Below, one piece after another: positions 25,540-32,095 of a DNA stretch of 64,000 nt. The notes beneath the pieces are model-generated. The model was not told the origin of the DNA and ran no database searches. It saw only the letters and a list, made by a program, of their open reading frames with translations. This DNA comes from an uncultured Faecalicatena sp. (GTDB taxonomy: Bacteria; Bacillota; Clostridia; Lachnospirales; Lachnospiraceae), in contig CABTYO010000002.1 in the NCBI GenBank assembly GCA_902489075.1, forward strand, positions 62,001 through 126,000, in the 5' to 3' direction. The position numbers and the translations under genes are program-made. The number at the start of each line of letters is the position of its first letter. Within the stretch, counting starts at the first letter, position 1.

Positions 25540-26232
25540 ATGAAAGACAAGAAGACAATTCTAATTGTAGAAGATGATAAATATATTGTAAATTTTATGA
25601 GTATGACTTTAAAGGATGAAGGCTATGGTTATTACGTGGCAAAGTCTGTGAAGGAGGCAATCAGTCTTTTTTATGCAAACCAGCCTGATATGATCCTGCT
25701 GGATTTAGGGCTGCCGGATGGGGAAGGGATCGATGTGGTCAAAAATGTCAGGGAACTTTCCAATACCCCGATCATTGTAGTCTCGGCCAGGCAGGAGGAG
25801 CAGGAGAAAATAGAGGCGCTGGACGCGGGCGCGGATGATTATGTGACCAAGCCGTTCTACATGGGAGAGCTGATGGCAAGAATCCGGGTTGCCATGCGCA
25901 AGATGGACAGCAAGGTCTCAGATAATACGGAGGAGATGTTCCAACAGGACTATCTGACCGTAGATTACGCTAAGCGGAGTGTCCAAATCGATGGGGAGGA
26001 GATCCACCTGACACCGATTGAATATAAGATACTGGTTCTTTTGATTGCCAACCGGGGAAAAGTGCTTACGCATAATTATATCCTGAAAGAGATCTGGGGG
26101 TATGGAGAAGGCGTGGAGGCAGGAACCTTAAGAGTTTTTATGGCGACATTGAGGCGGAAGATCGAGAAGAATCCGGCGGAGCCCCGGTTTATTGTGACGG
26201 AGGTCGGGGTCGGATACCGGTTTAAAGAATAG
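25540..26232 (+). CDS. KdpE-like OmpR-family response regulator
   Basis: 230 residues. Receiver domain with ILIVEDDKYI, phospho-acceptor Asp in MILLDLGLPDGEG (about residue 53), SARQEEQEKIEALDAGADDYVTKPF with switch Thr/Lys. The C-terminal winged helix spans LTPIEYKILVLLIANRGKVLTHNYILKEIWG to VGVGYRF. It lies 46 bases after the frameshifted kinase gene and is intact. It probably controls K+ transport genes nearby. Confidence 0.9.
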   Translation: MKDKKTILIVEDDKYIVNFMSMTLKDEGYGYYVAKSVKEAISLFYANQPDMILLDLGLPDGEGIDVVKNVRELSNTPIIVVSARQEEQEKIEALDAGADDYVTKPFYMGELMARIRVAMRKMDSKVSDNTEEMFQQDYLTVDYAKRSVQIDGEEIHLTPIEYKILVLLIANRGKVLTHNYILKEIWGYGEGVEAGTLRVFMATLRRKIEKNPAEPRFIVTEVGVGYRFKE

Positions 26233-26335
26233 GTATGAGAATTTGTGGCAAACCGTGACAAAGGAATGACTCTGTGGTATCATAAAAATATCAAAAGGGC
26301 TATGATAAAATAGTTGGAGACAGAGGTGAACTAAA

Positions 26336-26677
26336 ATGGAAAAAAGAGACGAATTAAATATTGTTACAAAAGAAGTCGTAGATGCTGTTTTAGATTTACT
26401 GAAAGAAAAGGTTTATAAAATTGTTTTATATGGCTCCTATGCAAGAGGGGATTTTACCAGTGAATCTGATATTGATATTATGATACTTTTAGACTGTAGT
26501 AAAGAAGAGGTGAAAGAATACCGTTCACAGGTAAGCAGATTGGCGAGCAGGATAGGACTGAAGAATGATATAGAGGTATCATTACTTTTGAGGGACAGGC
26601 AGAGCTTCGAAGAAGGACAGCAGATACTTCCTTTCTATAGGAATGTAGCGGGGGAAGGGGTGTATCTGTATGAATAA
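26336..26677 (+). CDS. MNT-type nucleotidyltransferase antitoxin (MntA-like)
   Basis: 113 residues. Minimal nucleotidyltransferase motif GSYARGDFTSESDIDIMI (residues about 35-52; GSx10DxD pattern), followed by a third acidic strand DIEVSLLLRD. Such proteins neutralise HEPN RNase toxins by adding AMP units to them. ATG 26336 follows GAGGTGAACTAAA. The HEPN gene starts at 26670 inside its end, the usual arrangement, but that HEPN gene is deleted internally. Confidence 0.82.
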   Translation: MEKRDELNIVTKEVVDAVLDLLKEKVYKIVLYGSYARGDFTSESDIDIMILLDCSKEEVKEYRSQVSRLASRIGLKNDIEVSLLLRDRQSFEEGQQILPFYRNVAGEGVYLYE

Positions 26678-26870
26678 CAGCCTTGTGGACTTGTCAAAAT
26701 ATAGAATTAGTCAGGCAGAACAGTGTATCAAATCTGCAAAGCTTTTAGCAGAACACGATGATTATTTTATAATCTCAAAAGAAGACGTACGACAGCAGAT
26801 TTCAAATGCGGAACGGTTTTTAAAAGATATAGAATCCTATTTACTAGAGAGATATGAAAAAATGAAATAG
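26670..26870 (+). CDS. HEPN protein with internal in-frame deletion (toxin remnant)
   Basis: 66 residues against about 120-135 for intact HEPN partners. The start (VDLSKYRISQAEQCIKSAKLLAEHDDY) and end (FIISKEDVRQQISNAERFLKDIESYL) are typical. The central helices, including the Arg-x4-6-His RNase motif and its conserved NRSYYAIFH-like region, are missing. Join at about 26757-26770. The frame is kept, so a short protein could still be made and might still bind MntA, but it should have no RNase activity. Confidence 0.7.
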   Translation: MNNSLVDLSKYRISQAEQCIKSAKLLAEHDDYFIISKEDVRQQISNAERFLKDIESYLLERYEKMK

Positions 26871-26911
26871 AGAGGCTGACCTGAATTTCTGACATTCAGA
26901 TCAGCCTCTTT
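26871..26911. terminator. Bidirectional terminator between the MNT/HEPN pair and the PHP gene
   Basis: AGAGGCTGA-C-CTGAAT and ATTCAG-A-TCAGCCTCTT form a 15-pair stem with one internal mismatch and a seven-base loop. It lies in the convergent gap between the HEPN stop and the minus-strand PHP gene stop, so it can serve both. Confidence 0.7.
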
Positions 26912-26922
26912 GGCTGTCATTT

Positions 26923-27642
26923 TTACAATTTCGTCTGCACCGCTCTCAGTATATCCGCGATCTCCCGCGATTCTGCGAATATCTGATACTCCGGTTCCCG
27001 GATGTCTTCCAGATAGTGTGCATCCGAACTGCTGATGATATTGCAGTTCAGGAAGTAAGGATGTTCCTTCTGGATCTTATGCAGATTCTTAAGGTCATGT
27101 ACCTCCGCGCAGGTAAAAGTACTGTCCGGAGGCACGAATCCCAGGTTGCTTAAAAGGCTGGTGGAGGTCTTATCCACATGCGCAGGATATGCGATCCCGC
27201 CATAGGAAGCTGCCAGAGGGACAACCTCATCAAATGGGATATCCGTCGCATTGATCAGCAGGTTTTCCACAGTACCGGTTACTTCATCCTCTTCATTCAT
27301 GATCTGCTGCTTTCCAAAAATATCTTCTTTATTCCGAATCGGAAGCAAATGTTCATAGACATACTGATCAAAGGCAAGGGCATTTTCCAGTGTCTCAAAC
27401 AGGCAGATCACATGAACTTCCTCGGCGGTGCACAGCTCCATGCCGGGTATCACGATCACACCGTAGCTGTGTCCATGGAAAACGGCTGCAGGACAGTTCT
27501 TACAGCTGTTGTGGTCTGTCAGGGCAATGACATCCAGTCCTTTGACAGCAGCCATCCCTACGATATTGGCGGGGGTCATATCATCATCTCCGCATGGGGA
27601 AAGGCAGGAGTGGAGATGGAGGTCATAGTAGAGCGGAATCAT
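26923..27642 (-). CDS. PHP-domain metal-dependent phosphoesterase
   Basis: 239 residues. PHP motifs: YDLHLHSCLSPCGDD (motif I), VIALTDHNS (motif II), AYPAHVDK (motif III) and SSSDAHYLEDI (motif IV), giving the His/Asp metal cluster. Cytoplasmic hydrolase of unknown substrate, possibly a nucleotide or phosphoester signal. Last gene of the minus-strand hydrogenase-associated operon; its start overlaps the stop of the DRTGG gene upstream by four bases. PHP proteins recur next to [FeFe]-hydrogenase genes in Clostridia. Confidence 0.85.
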   Translation of the reverse strand: MIPLYYDLHLHSCLSPCGDDDMTPANIVGMAAVKGLDVIALTDHNSCKNCPAAVFHGHSYGVIVIPGMELCTAEEVHVICLFETLENALAFDQYVYEHLLPIRNKEDIFGKQQIMNEEDEVTGTVENLLINATDIPFDEVVPLAASYGGIAYPAHVDKTSTSLLSNLGFVPPDSTFTCAEVHDLKNLHKIQKEHPYFLNCNIISSSDAHYLEDIREPEYQIFAESREIADILRAVQTKL

Positions 27643-27971
27643 GCAAGCCCCGCCTCATGTACTCTCAGTGCCATATCAAAGACAGGCAGATCGCATGCAA
27701 GCACGGCGATCCCCTCTTTTTCTGCCTGCTTCAAAGTTCCCTCATCCAGTGTGACGCCCTCTGCCAGAATAATACAGGCAGTATCTGTCAGTGTGGCGAC
27801 TGCGAGTGTATTCTTGTTCCCCATCACCGTGACCCACACGCCGTCAGCGGGAGCCTTTCCCATGGCAATGCTCAGCAGGTCACAGCAGAATACCTTGGAA
27901 ATCTCACGGTCAGGATTCCCTTTTACCAGGACTTTTAAATCCGGCAGATCTAATACAGTCTGAAGCTTCAT
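27639..27971 (-). CDS. DRTGG-domain protein (copy 2 of the locus)
   Basis: 110 residues from the ATG at 27971, which follows AAAGGAGAACGAATTCT; the longer frame to 28010 lacks a ribosome site. The single domain resembles the DRTGG regulatory domain: VLVKGNPDREISKVFCCDLLS, then VWVTVMGNKNTLAVATLTDTACIILAEG and IAVLACDLPVFDMALRV. No catalytic residues are known for this domain; it is thought to be regulatory or ligand-binding. Paired with the second DRTGG gene at the other end of this operon. Confidence 0.75.
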   Translation of the reverse strand: MKLQTVLDLPDLKVLVKGNPDREISKVFCCDLLSIAMGKAPADGVWVTVMGNKNTLAVATLTDTACIILAEGVTLDEGTLKQAEKEGIAVLACDLPVFDMALRVHEAGLA

Positions 27972-28045
27972 AGAATTCGTTCTCCTTTCAAATAACAGAA
28001 CATTTTTCAAATAACATAAACATCCGGTCAGCGATACCGGGAGGT

Positions 28046-29440
28046 CTACTCTTTCTTCTGCTCCGGTACTCCAAAAGCATCCAGTTCCGTCGTCAGCTTA
28101 TGAATATATTCATGAAGAAGCTTTGTACTTTCGTCCTCGAAACCGCAGTTCTGTCCCGAAGCTTTGGAAAGAAAGTCAATCTCTTTTGAAAGGCTGGAAA
28201 TATGTTCACGCAGGACGTAGATACAGTCGTTGCTTGTGGCTGCCCCCCGCACAATATCTTCTGCCAGAGTCTGGCAGGTAGGCGCGCCGCAGGAGCCGCA
28301 GTCGAGTCCCGGGAACTTCTTGGTCAGTTCCTCTACCGTACTCATCATTTCCAGGCTCTCTTTGAAAGTATTCCCCAGACGGAATACCGGTTCATATTCC
28401 ACGCCGTCATCCCAGTAAATATTCTTGATCTCGGGGTGGGTGGACAGATGACTCTTGGAAACAGGCTGATAGCGCAGAAGACGCTTCGTCTTGGTCGTTG
28501 CCACATAGGCATTCTCCACGGTCAGAGTCCCGCCGACACATCCGCCGTTGCAGGCATTCAGTTCAATGAATTTGAGCCCGTGTATCTTCTCATCCTCGAT
28601 CTCCTCCAGAACACGCAGGATATTGACGATTCCGTCAGCAGCCAGATAACTGTCGATCAGAAGCCCGCCGACCTCGCCGCCGGCATTCCCCCATCCAAGC
28701 CCGATCCGTCCCGAGCTGGACAGCGGCTTAAGCTGATTTTCATCCCGGGTCATATGCGGGAGAAGAAGAGGATACACATCCTTGATTGCTACCACATTGT
28801 CGATATTGCTTTTCTCAATTCCCAGAGGCGCCTTGGCATAGGAGACCTTGGAAGGACACGGGGAAATGAAAATAATTCCGATGTCCTCTGAAGGCAGCCC
28901 CGTCTTCTCTATGGCACGTGCCCGCGCAATCTCTGCCGCAACCTCGACCGGAGGCTTGATTGGCAGGAGCTTGGAAAGCAGGGCAGGGAACTTTACCCGG
29001 ATCAGACGCACAACGGAAGGACAGGCAGAACTGATAAAAGGCCCTTCGTCCGCATGGGTCTTGATATATTCCCGGGAGGCCTCAGAGACAAGCTCTGCTG
29101 CGGCACTGACTTCAAATACGTCGTCAAATCCCAGCTTCAATAATGCATTCAGCACAATATCAACATTCGTCAGATTATTGTACTGTGCATAGAGGGACGG
29201 CGCAGGCAGTGCGACTGTATACTTGTAATTGTTAAGTACATTCAGGGAATCATACACCGGTATCTTGGCATGGTGCGGACAGTAGCGGATGCATCTGCCG
29301 CAGTCGATGCAGAACTTGTCAATGATATGTGCCTTCCCGTTATGTACGCGGATTGCCTGGGTGGGGCAGTACTTGATGCAGTTGATACAGCCCTGGCAGG
29401 CAGCTTCGTTCAGTCGGACAGAACGTATAAACTTATCCAT
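28046..29440 (-). CDS. [FeFe]-hydrogenase-like iron-sulphur protein, probable sensor or regulator
   Basis: 464 residues. Two N-terminal [4Fe-4S] motifs (CQGCINCIKYCP, CIDCGRCIRYCP), then a hydrogenase large-domain core with diverged loops: L1 SSACPSVVRLI, L2 ISPCPSKV, L3 NACNGGCVGG. The four cysteines expected to hold the H-cluster cubane appear present, but L1 has Ala where catalytic enzymes have the first of two adjacent cysteines. A C-terminal CxxCGxPxC cluster domain (LDCGSCGAPTCQTLAEDIV) and helical tail follow. It lacks the catalytic subunit partners, so sensing redox or H2 is more likely than bulk turnover. Start ATG 29440 follows AGAAAGGAGTCTGT. Confidence 0.8.
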   Translation of the reverse strand: MDKFIRSVRLNEAACQGCINCIKYCPTQAIRVHNGKAHIIDKFCIDCGRCIRYCPHHAKIPVYDSLNVLNNYKYTVALPAPSLYAQYNNLTNVDIVLNALLKLGFDDVFEVSAAAELVSEASREYIKTHADEGPFISSACPSVVRLIRVKFPALLSKLLPIKPPVEVAAEIARARAIEKTGLPSEDIGIIFISPCPSKVSYAKAPLGIEKSNIDNVVAIKDVYPLLLPHMTRDENQLKPLSSSGRIGLGWGNAGGEVGGLLIDSYLAADGIVNILRVLEEIEDEKIHGLKFIELNACNGGCVGGTLTVENAYVATTKTKRLLRYQPVSKSHLSTHPEIKNIYWDDGVEYEPVFRLGNTFKESLEMMSTVEELTKKFPGLDCGSCGAPTCQTLAEDIVRGAATSNDCIYVLREHISSLSKEIDFLSKASGQNCGFEDESTKLLHEYIHKLTTELDAFGVPEQKKE

Positions 29441-29473
29441 ACAGACTCCTTTCTATCCGGATGATATGGTCCA

Positions 29474-29896
29474 TCAGATGAATACCTTCATCGTAACGGT
29501 GGTTCCGACACCAACCTCAGATTCGATGTGGAAATCATCGGAATATTTCTTCATATTAGGCAGTCCCATACCGGCTCCGAAGCCCAGGGAACGCACCTCC
29601 TCCGGTGCAGTGGAATAGCCCTCCTGCATCGCCTTCTCGATATTCGGGATTCCGGGGCCTTTATCTGCCAGGACCATCACGATCTCCTCATCCGAGATAC
29701 TGACCGTCAGCACCCCGCCGTTGGCATGGATCACCATATTGATCTCGCCCTCATACATGGCGATGGCAACCTTGCGGATCGCCGAATTATCAACGCCGAG
29801 CATCTTTAACTTATTCTTGACCGCGCTGCTGGCTTCACCAGCGCGCGTAAAATCATCTCCTGGTATTTCATATGTAAATGTTAACTGTTCACTCAA
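29474..29896 (-). CDS. ATP-binding protein, anti-sigma/serine-kinase (RsbW/SpoIIAB-like) HATPase
   Basis: About 140 residues. GHKL ATPase signatures: NMVIHANGG-type N-box in YEGEINMVIHANGG, DKGPGIPNIEKA (G1), and GFGAGMGLPNMKKYSD (G2). The long open frame reaches 30049, overlapping the DRTGG gene. A TTG start at 29896 is preferred: GGGAGGTGC stands eight bases before it, it directly follows the DRTGG stop, and the length becomes normal. ATG 29920 is an alternative without a good ribosome site. Such kinases phosphorylate partner proteins in switch cascades. Confidence 0.78.
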   Translation of the reverse strand: MSEQLTFTYEIPGDDFTRAGEASSAVKNKLKMLGVDNSAIRKVAIAMYEGEINMVIHANGGVLTVSISDEEIVMVLADKGPGIPNIEKAMQEGYSTAPEEVRSLGFGAGMGLPNMKKYSDDFHIESEVGVGTTVTMKVFI

Positions 29897-29897
29897 T

Positions 29898-30242
29898 CTA
29901 AGCACCTCCCCGCAGCCCATGTTCATATAATATTCCGCATGTGGTGAACATATAATGTCTGGTGGCAAGAATCGCCATCCCTTTTCCCCGCGCAAGTGCG
30001 ATGATATTCTCATCCGGCATCTTGCCGCGCACAAAGATGATGCATGCAATGTCCAGCATCTCGGCAGTCCGGACGACCTGGGGATTGCACAGTCCCGTAA
30101 TCAGGACAGAACATTCCTCGGCATAAGCCAGGACATCGCTCATCATATCAGACGAAAATACGAATCTGGCATCCAGATCCAGCAGTTCGTCACCAAATAA
30201 AACTTCGGCATCCAGCAGTTTCTGCATTTCTCCTATTGTCAT
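29898..30242 (-). CDS. DRTGG-domain protein (copy 1 of the locus)
   Basis: 114 residues: ARFVFSSDMMSDVLAYAEE, SVLITGLCNPQVVRTAEMLDIACIIFVRGKM and MAILATRHYMFTTCGILYEHGL, the DRTGG-domain pattern. ATG 30242 follows AAAGGAGGGCTT. First gene of the minus-strand operon (DRTGG, HATPase, hydrogenase-like, DRTGG, PHP), divergent from the hydABC operon. The last Cys (TTCGIL) might respond to redox, but this is speculation. Confidence 0.75.
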   Translation of the reverse strand: MTIGEMQKLLDAEVLFGDELLDLDARFVFSSDMMSDVLAYAEECSVLITGLCNPQVVRTAEMLDIACIIFVRGKMPDENIIALARGKGMAILATRHYMFTTCGILYEHGLRGGA

Positions 30243-30348
30243 AAGCCCTCCTTTTATTCTGAATCAGGCCATATCATATGGAACATCAGGGGTTCAATAG
30301 ATATACCCGATTGGAGATTAGAAATCCAAGTAAGTATAAATTCTTCTG

Positions 30349-30401
30349 GAATTCAGGTAAAATCCTGAATTCAGTATAGCATTTGTGGGTGTAAAAAGCA
30401 A
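30349..30401 (-). promoter_or_regulatory. Promoter and tandem palindromic operator of the minus-strand hydrogenase-associated operon
   Basis: On the minus strand, TTGCTT (30396-30401), a 17-base spacer and TATACT (30373-30378). Immediately downstream lie two overlapping symmetric elements around GAATTC: CTGGAATTCAGG and CCTGAATTCAG, together a perfect inverted repeat GAATTCAGG-TAAAAT-CCTGAATTC (30349-30372). Position over the start site fits a repressor operator. Confidence 0.6.
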
Positions 30402-30602
30402 TCGTGGTAATTGTGCTAATTGTATAAAGAACAGCTATAATTTTAATGGATAAGATGTGCAAAGGGATAAAAAATAGTAATAAAATGAGAATAGGTATCA
30501 TATAAAATAGACAAAAATATGTGAAAATAGTTGTGGAATATTGTGCTAGATTATGCTATGATGATACTAAATGTAGTCCAAAAAAGAAATGGAGGTTAAG
30601 CG
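30402..30602. promoter_or_regulatory. Divergent intergenic region; probable extended -10 promoter for hydABC
   Basis: AT-rich and gene-free. For the plus strand the best candidate is an extended -10 TGCTATGAT (30555-30562); TTGTGG at 30531 is too far for a classic -35 (20 bases). TTGTGCTA occurs twice (30411 and 30541). I could not find a convincing Rex-type TTGTTAA inverted repeat. The ribosome site of the first gene is GGAGGTTAAGCG. Confidence 0.4.
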
Positions 30603-31097
30603 ATGCTCGCAAAGAAACAGACAGTTCCATTCTCTGGAACAAAGGAACAGGAAGAATCATTATTAAAAGTAATAGCTGAGCTGAAAGACGAGAAGGGTGC
30701 CTTGATGCCGATTCTTCAGAAAGCTCAGGATATTTACGGATATCTTCCGATAGAGGTACAGACGATCATTTCGAATGAAACAGGGATTCCTCTGGAAAAG
30801 ATTTACGGTGTAGCTACATTCTACTCACAGTTCACATTAAGCCCCAAGGGAAAATATCAGATTTCCGTTTGTCTTGGAACCGCATGTTATGTAAAAGGCT
30901 CCGGAGACATTTATAATGCGCTGATGGAAAAACTTGGGATCGTTGGCGGAGAATGTACACCGGATGGGAAGTTTTCACTGGATGCGTGCCGCTGTGTAGG
31001 CGCATGTGGTCTTGCACCGGTCATGATGATCAACGGCGAAGTATACGGCCGTCTGACTGTGGATGATATAGACGATATTCTGGCAAAGTACGAATAA
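30603..31097 (+). CDS. hydC: NuoE-like [2Fe-2S] subunit of the bifurcating hydrogenase (HydC)
   Basis: 164 residues, thioredoxin-like [2Fe-2S] protein. Ligand cysteines in CLGTACYVKGSG and DACRCVGACGLAPVM; N-terminal helical region LMPILQKAQDIYGYLP and VYGVATFYSQF-like YGVATFYSQFTLSPKG, typical of the 24-kDa complex I subunit. In electron-bifurcating hydrogenases this subunit works with HydB in the NADH/FMN module. First gene of the plus-strand operon. Confidence 0.92.
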   Translation: MLAKKQTVPFSGTKEQEESLLKVIAELKDEKGALMPILQKAQDIYGYLPIEVQTIISNETGIPLEKIYGVATFYSQFTLSPKGKYQISVCLGTACYVKGSGDIYNALMEKLGIVGGECTPDGKFSLDACRCVGACGLAPVMMINGEVYGRLTVDDIDDILAKYE

Positions 31098-31101
31098 GCC
31101 T

Positions 31102-31662
31102 ATGATGCCGGAGATATCACTGAACATATTGGATGTGGCGGAGAATTCTGTACGTGCAGGAGCATCACTTATTGAAATAGAGGTTTTTGTACAGACAGAA
31201 AAGGACACGCTGACAGTTGTCATCAAGGATAATGGCTGCGGCATGTCGGCGGAACAGGTTGAGAAGGTGCAGGATCCATTTTATACGACCAGGACGACCC
31301 GGAAAGTAGGATTGGGAGTGCCTTTTTTCAAACAGGCTGCAGAGAGTGCAGGAGGAAGCTTCTCCATTGTGTCAGAAGAAGGAAAGGGAACAGTTGTAAC
31401 GGCTGTTTTTCAGTTATCGAATATCGACAGGATGCCGCTCGGGGATATGAGTTCCACGATACATACGCTGGTCGTTTTTAATGAAAAGATCAGGTTCATC
31501 TATACCTATCGTTATGATGACAGGGAATTCGTACTGGATACACAGGAGATCCGGGAGATACTCGGGGATGAGATCTCATTTACAGATCTGGAAGTCTCCG
31601 GGTTCATTAAGGAATTTCTGGAATCCAATAAGGCAGAGACGGACCAGGGAGCGGACATTTAG
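31102..31662 (+). CDS. HATPase (GHKL) protein of the hydrogenase operon
   Basis: 186 residues. GHKL motifs: ISLNILDVAENSVRAGAS (N-box), IKDNGCGMSAEQ (G1), TTRTTRKVGLGVPFFKQAAE (G2), then a C-terminal domain of about 75 residues ending FIKEFLES. No phospho-acceptor histidine domain and no membrane span, so it is not a complete two-component kinase. Either ATG 31102 or 31105 can start it, only five bases after the NuoE-like stop. Similar ATPases are regularly found between hydC and hydB in Clostridia; their substrate is unknown. Confidence 0.82.
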   Translation: MMPEISLNILDVAENSVRAGASLIEIEVFVQTEKDTLTVVIKDNGCGMSAEQVEKVQDPFYTTRTTRKVGLGVPFFKQAAESAGGSFSIVSEEGKGTVVTAVFQLSNIDRMPLGDMSSTIHTLVVFNEKIRFIYTYRYDDREFVLDTQEIREILGDEISFTDLEVSGFIKEFLESNKAETDQGADI

Positions 31663-31693
31663 AAGAAAGTAGAAGCAGAATTGGAGGAAATAT

Positions 31694-32080
31694 ATGAAAT
31701 CTCTTGAAGAATTACGTGCAATCAGAGAAAAGATGCAGGGAAAAGTAGGAATCCGCGGTGAGAATGAGAACCAGACCCGTGTGATTGTCGGGATGGCGAC
31801 CTGCGGGATCGCAAGCGGAGCAAGACCGGTGCTGACGGCGCTTTCCGATGCTGTGCAGGAGCAGGGGCTTACGAACATCAATGTCACTCAGACAGGGTGT
31901 ATCGGACTGTGCCAGTATGAGCCGATCGTAGAAGTCATGGAACCGGGCAAGGAGAAGGTGACATATGTAAGAATGACTCCTGAAAAGGCAATGGAAGTTC
32001 TGAGAATGCATCTCATAGACGGACAGGTAGTAACCAAGTACACATTAGGTGCGGTTCAGAAAAGCGAGAAGAAAGAATAA
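31694..32080 (+). CDS. [2Fe-2S] thioredoxin-like ferredoxin of the hydrogenase operon
   Basis: 128 residues. Thioredoxin-like [2Fe-2S] fold with ATCGIASGARPVLTAL and TGCIGLCQYEPIVEV supplying four cysteines; it resembles the N-terminal domain of HydB/NuoF. An N-terminal helix (LEELRAIREKMQGK) precedes the domain. Start ATG 31694 follows TTGGAGGAAATAT. Probably an electron-carrying accessory subunit of the HydABC complex, often called HydD. Confidence 0.82.
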   Translation: MKSLEELRAIREKMQGKVGIRGENENQTRVIVGMATCGIASGARPVLTALSDAVQEQGLTNINVTQTGCIGLCQYEPIVEVMEPGKEKVTYVRMTPEKAMEVLRMHLIDGQVVTKYTLGAVQKSEKKE

Positions 32081-32095
32081 AGGAGGCAGAAGAAT

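Noticed and set aside
29474..30049. Long 191-codon form of the HATPase
   Set aside because: It would overlap the DRTGG gene by 150 bases; a TTG at 29896 with GGGAGGTGC upstream gives the family length.
30402..30602. Rex operator for hydABC
   Set aside because: Only partial TTGTG half-sites occur; no TTGTTAA/TTAACAA inverted pair is present.
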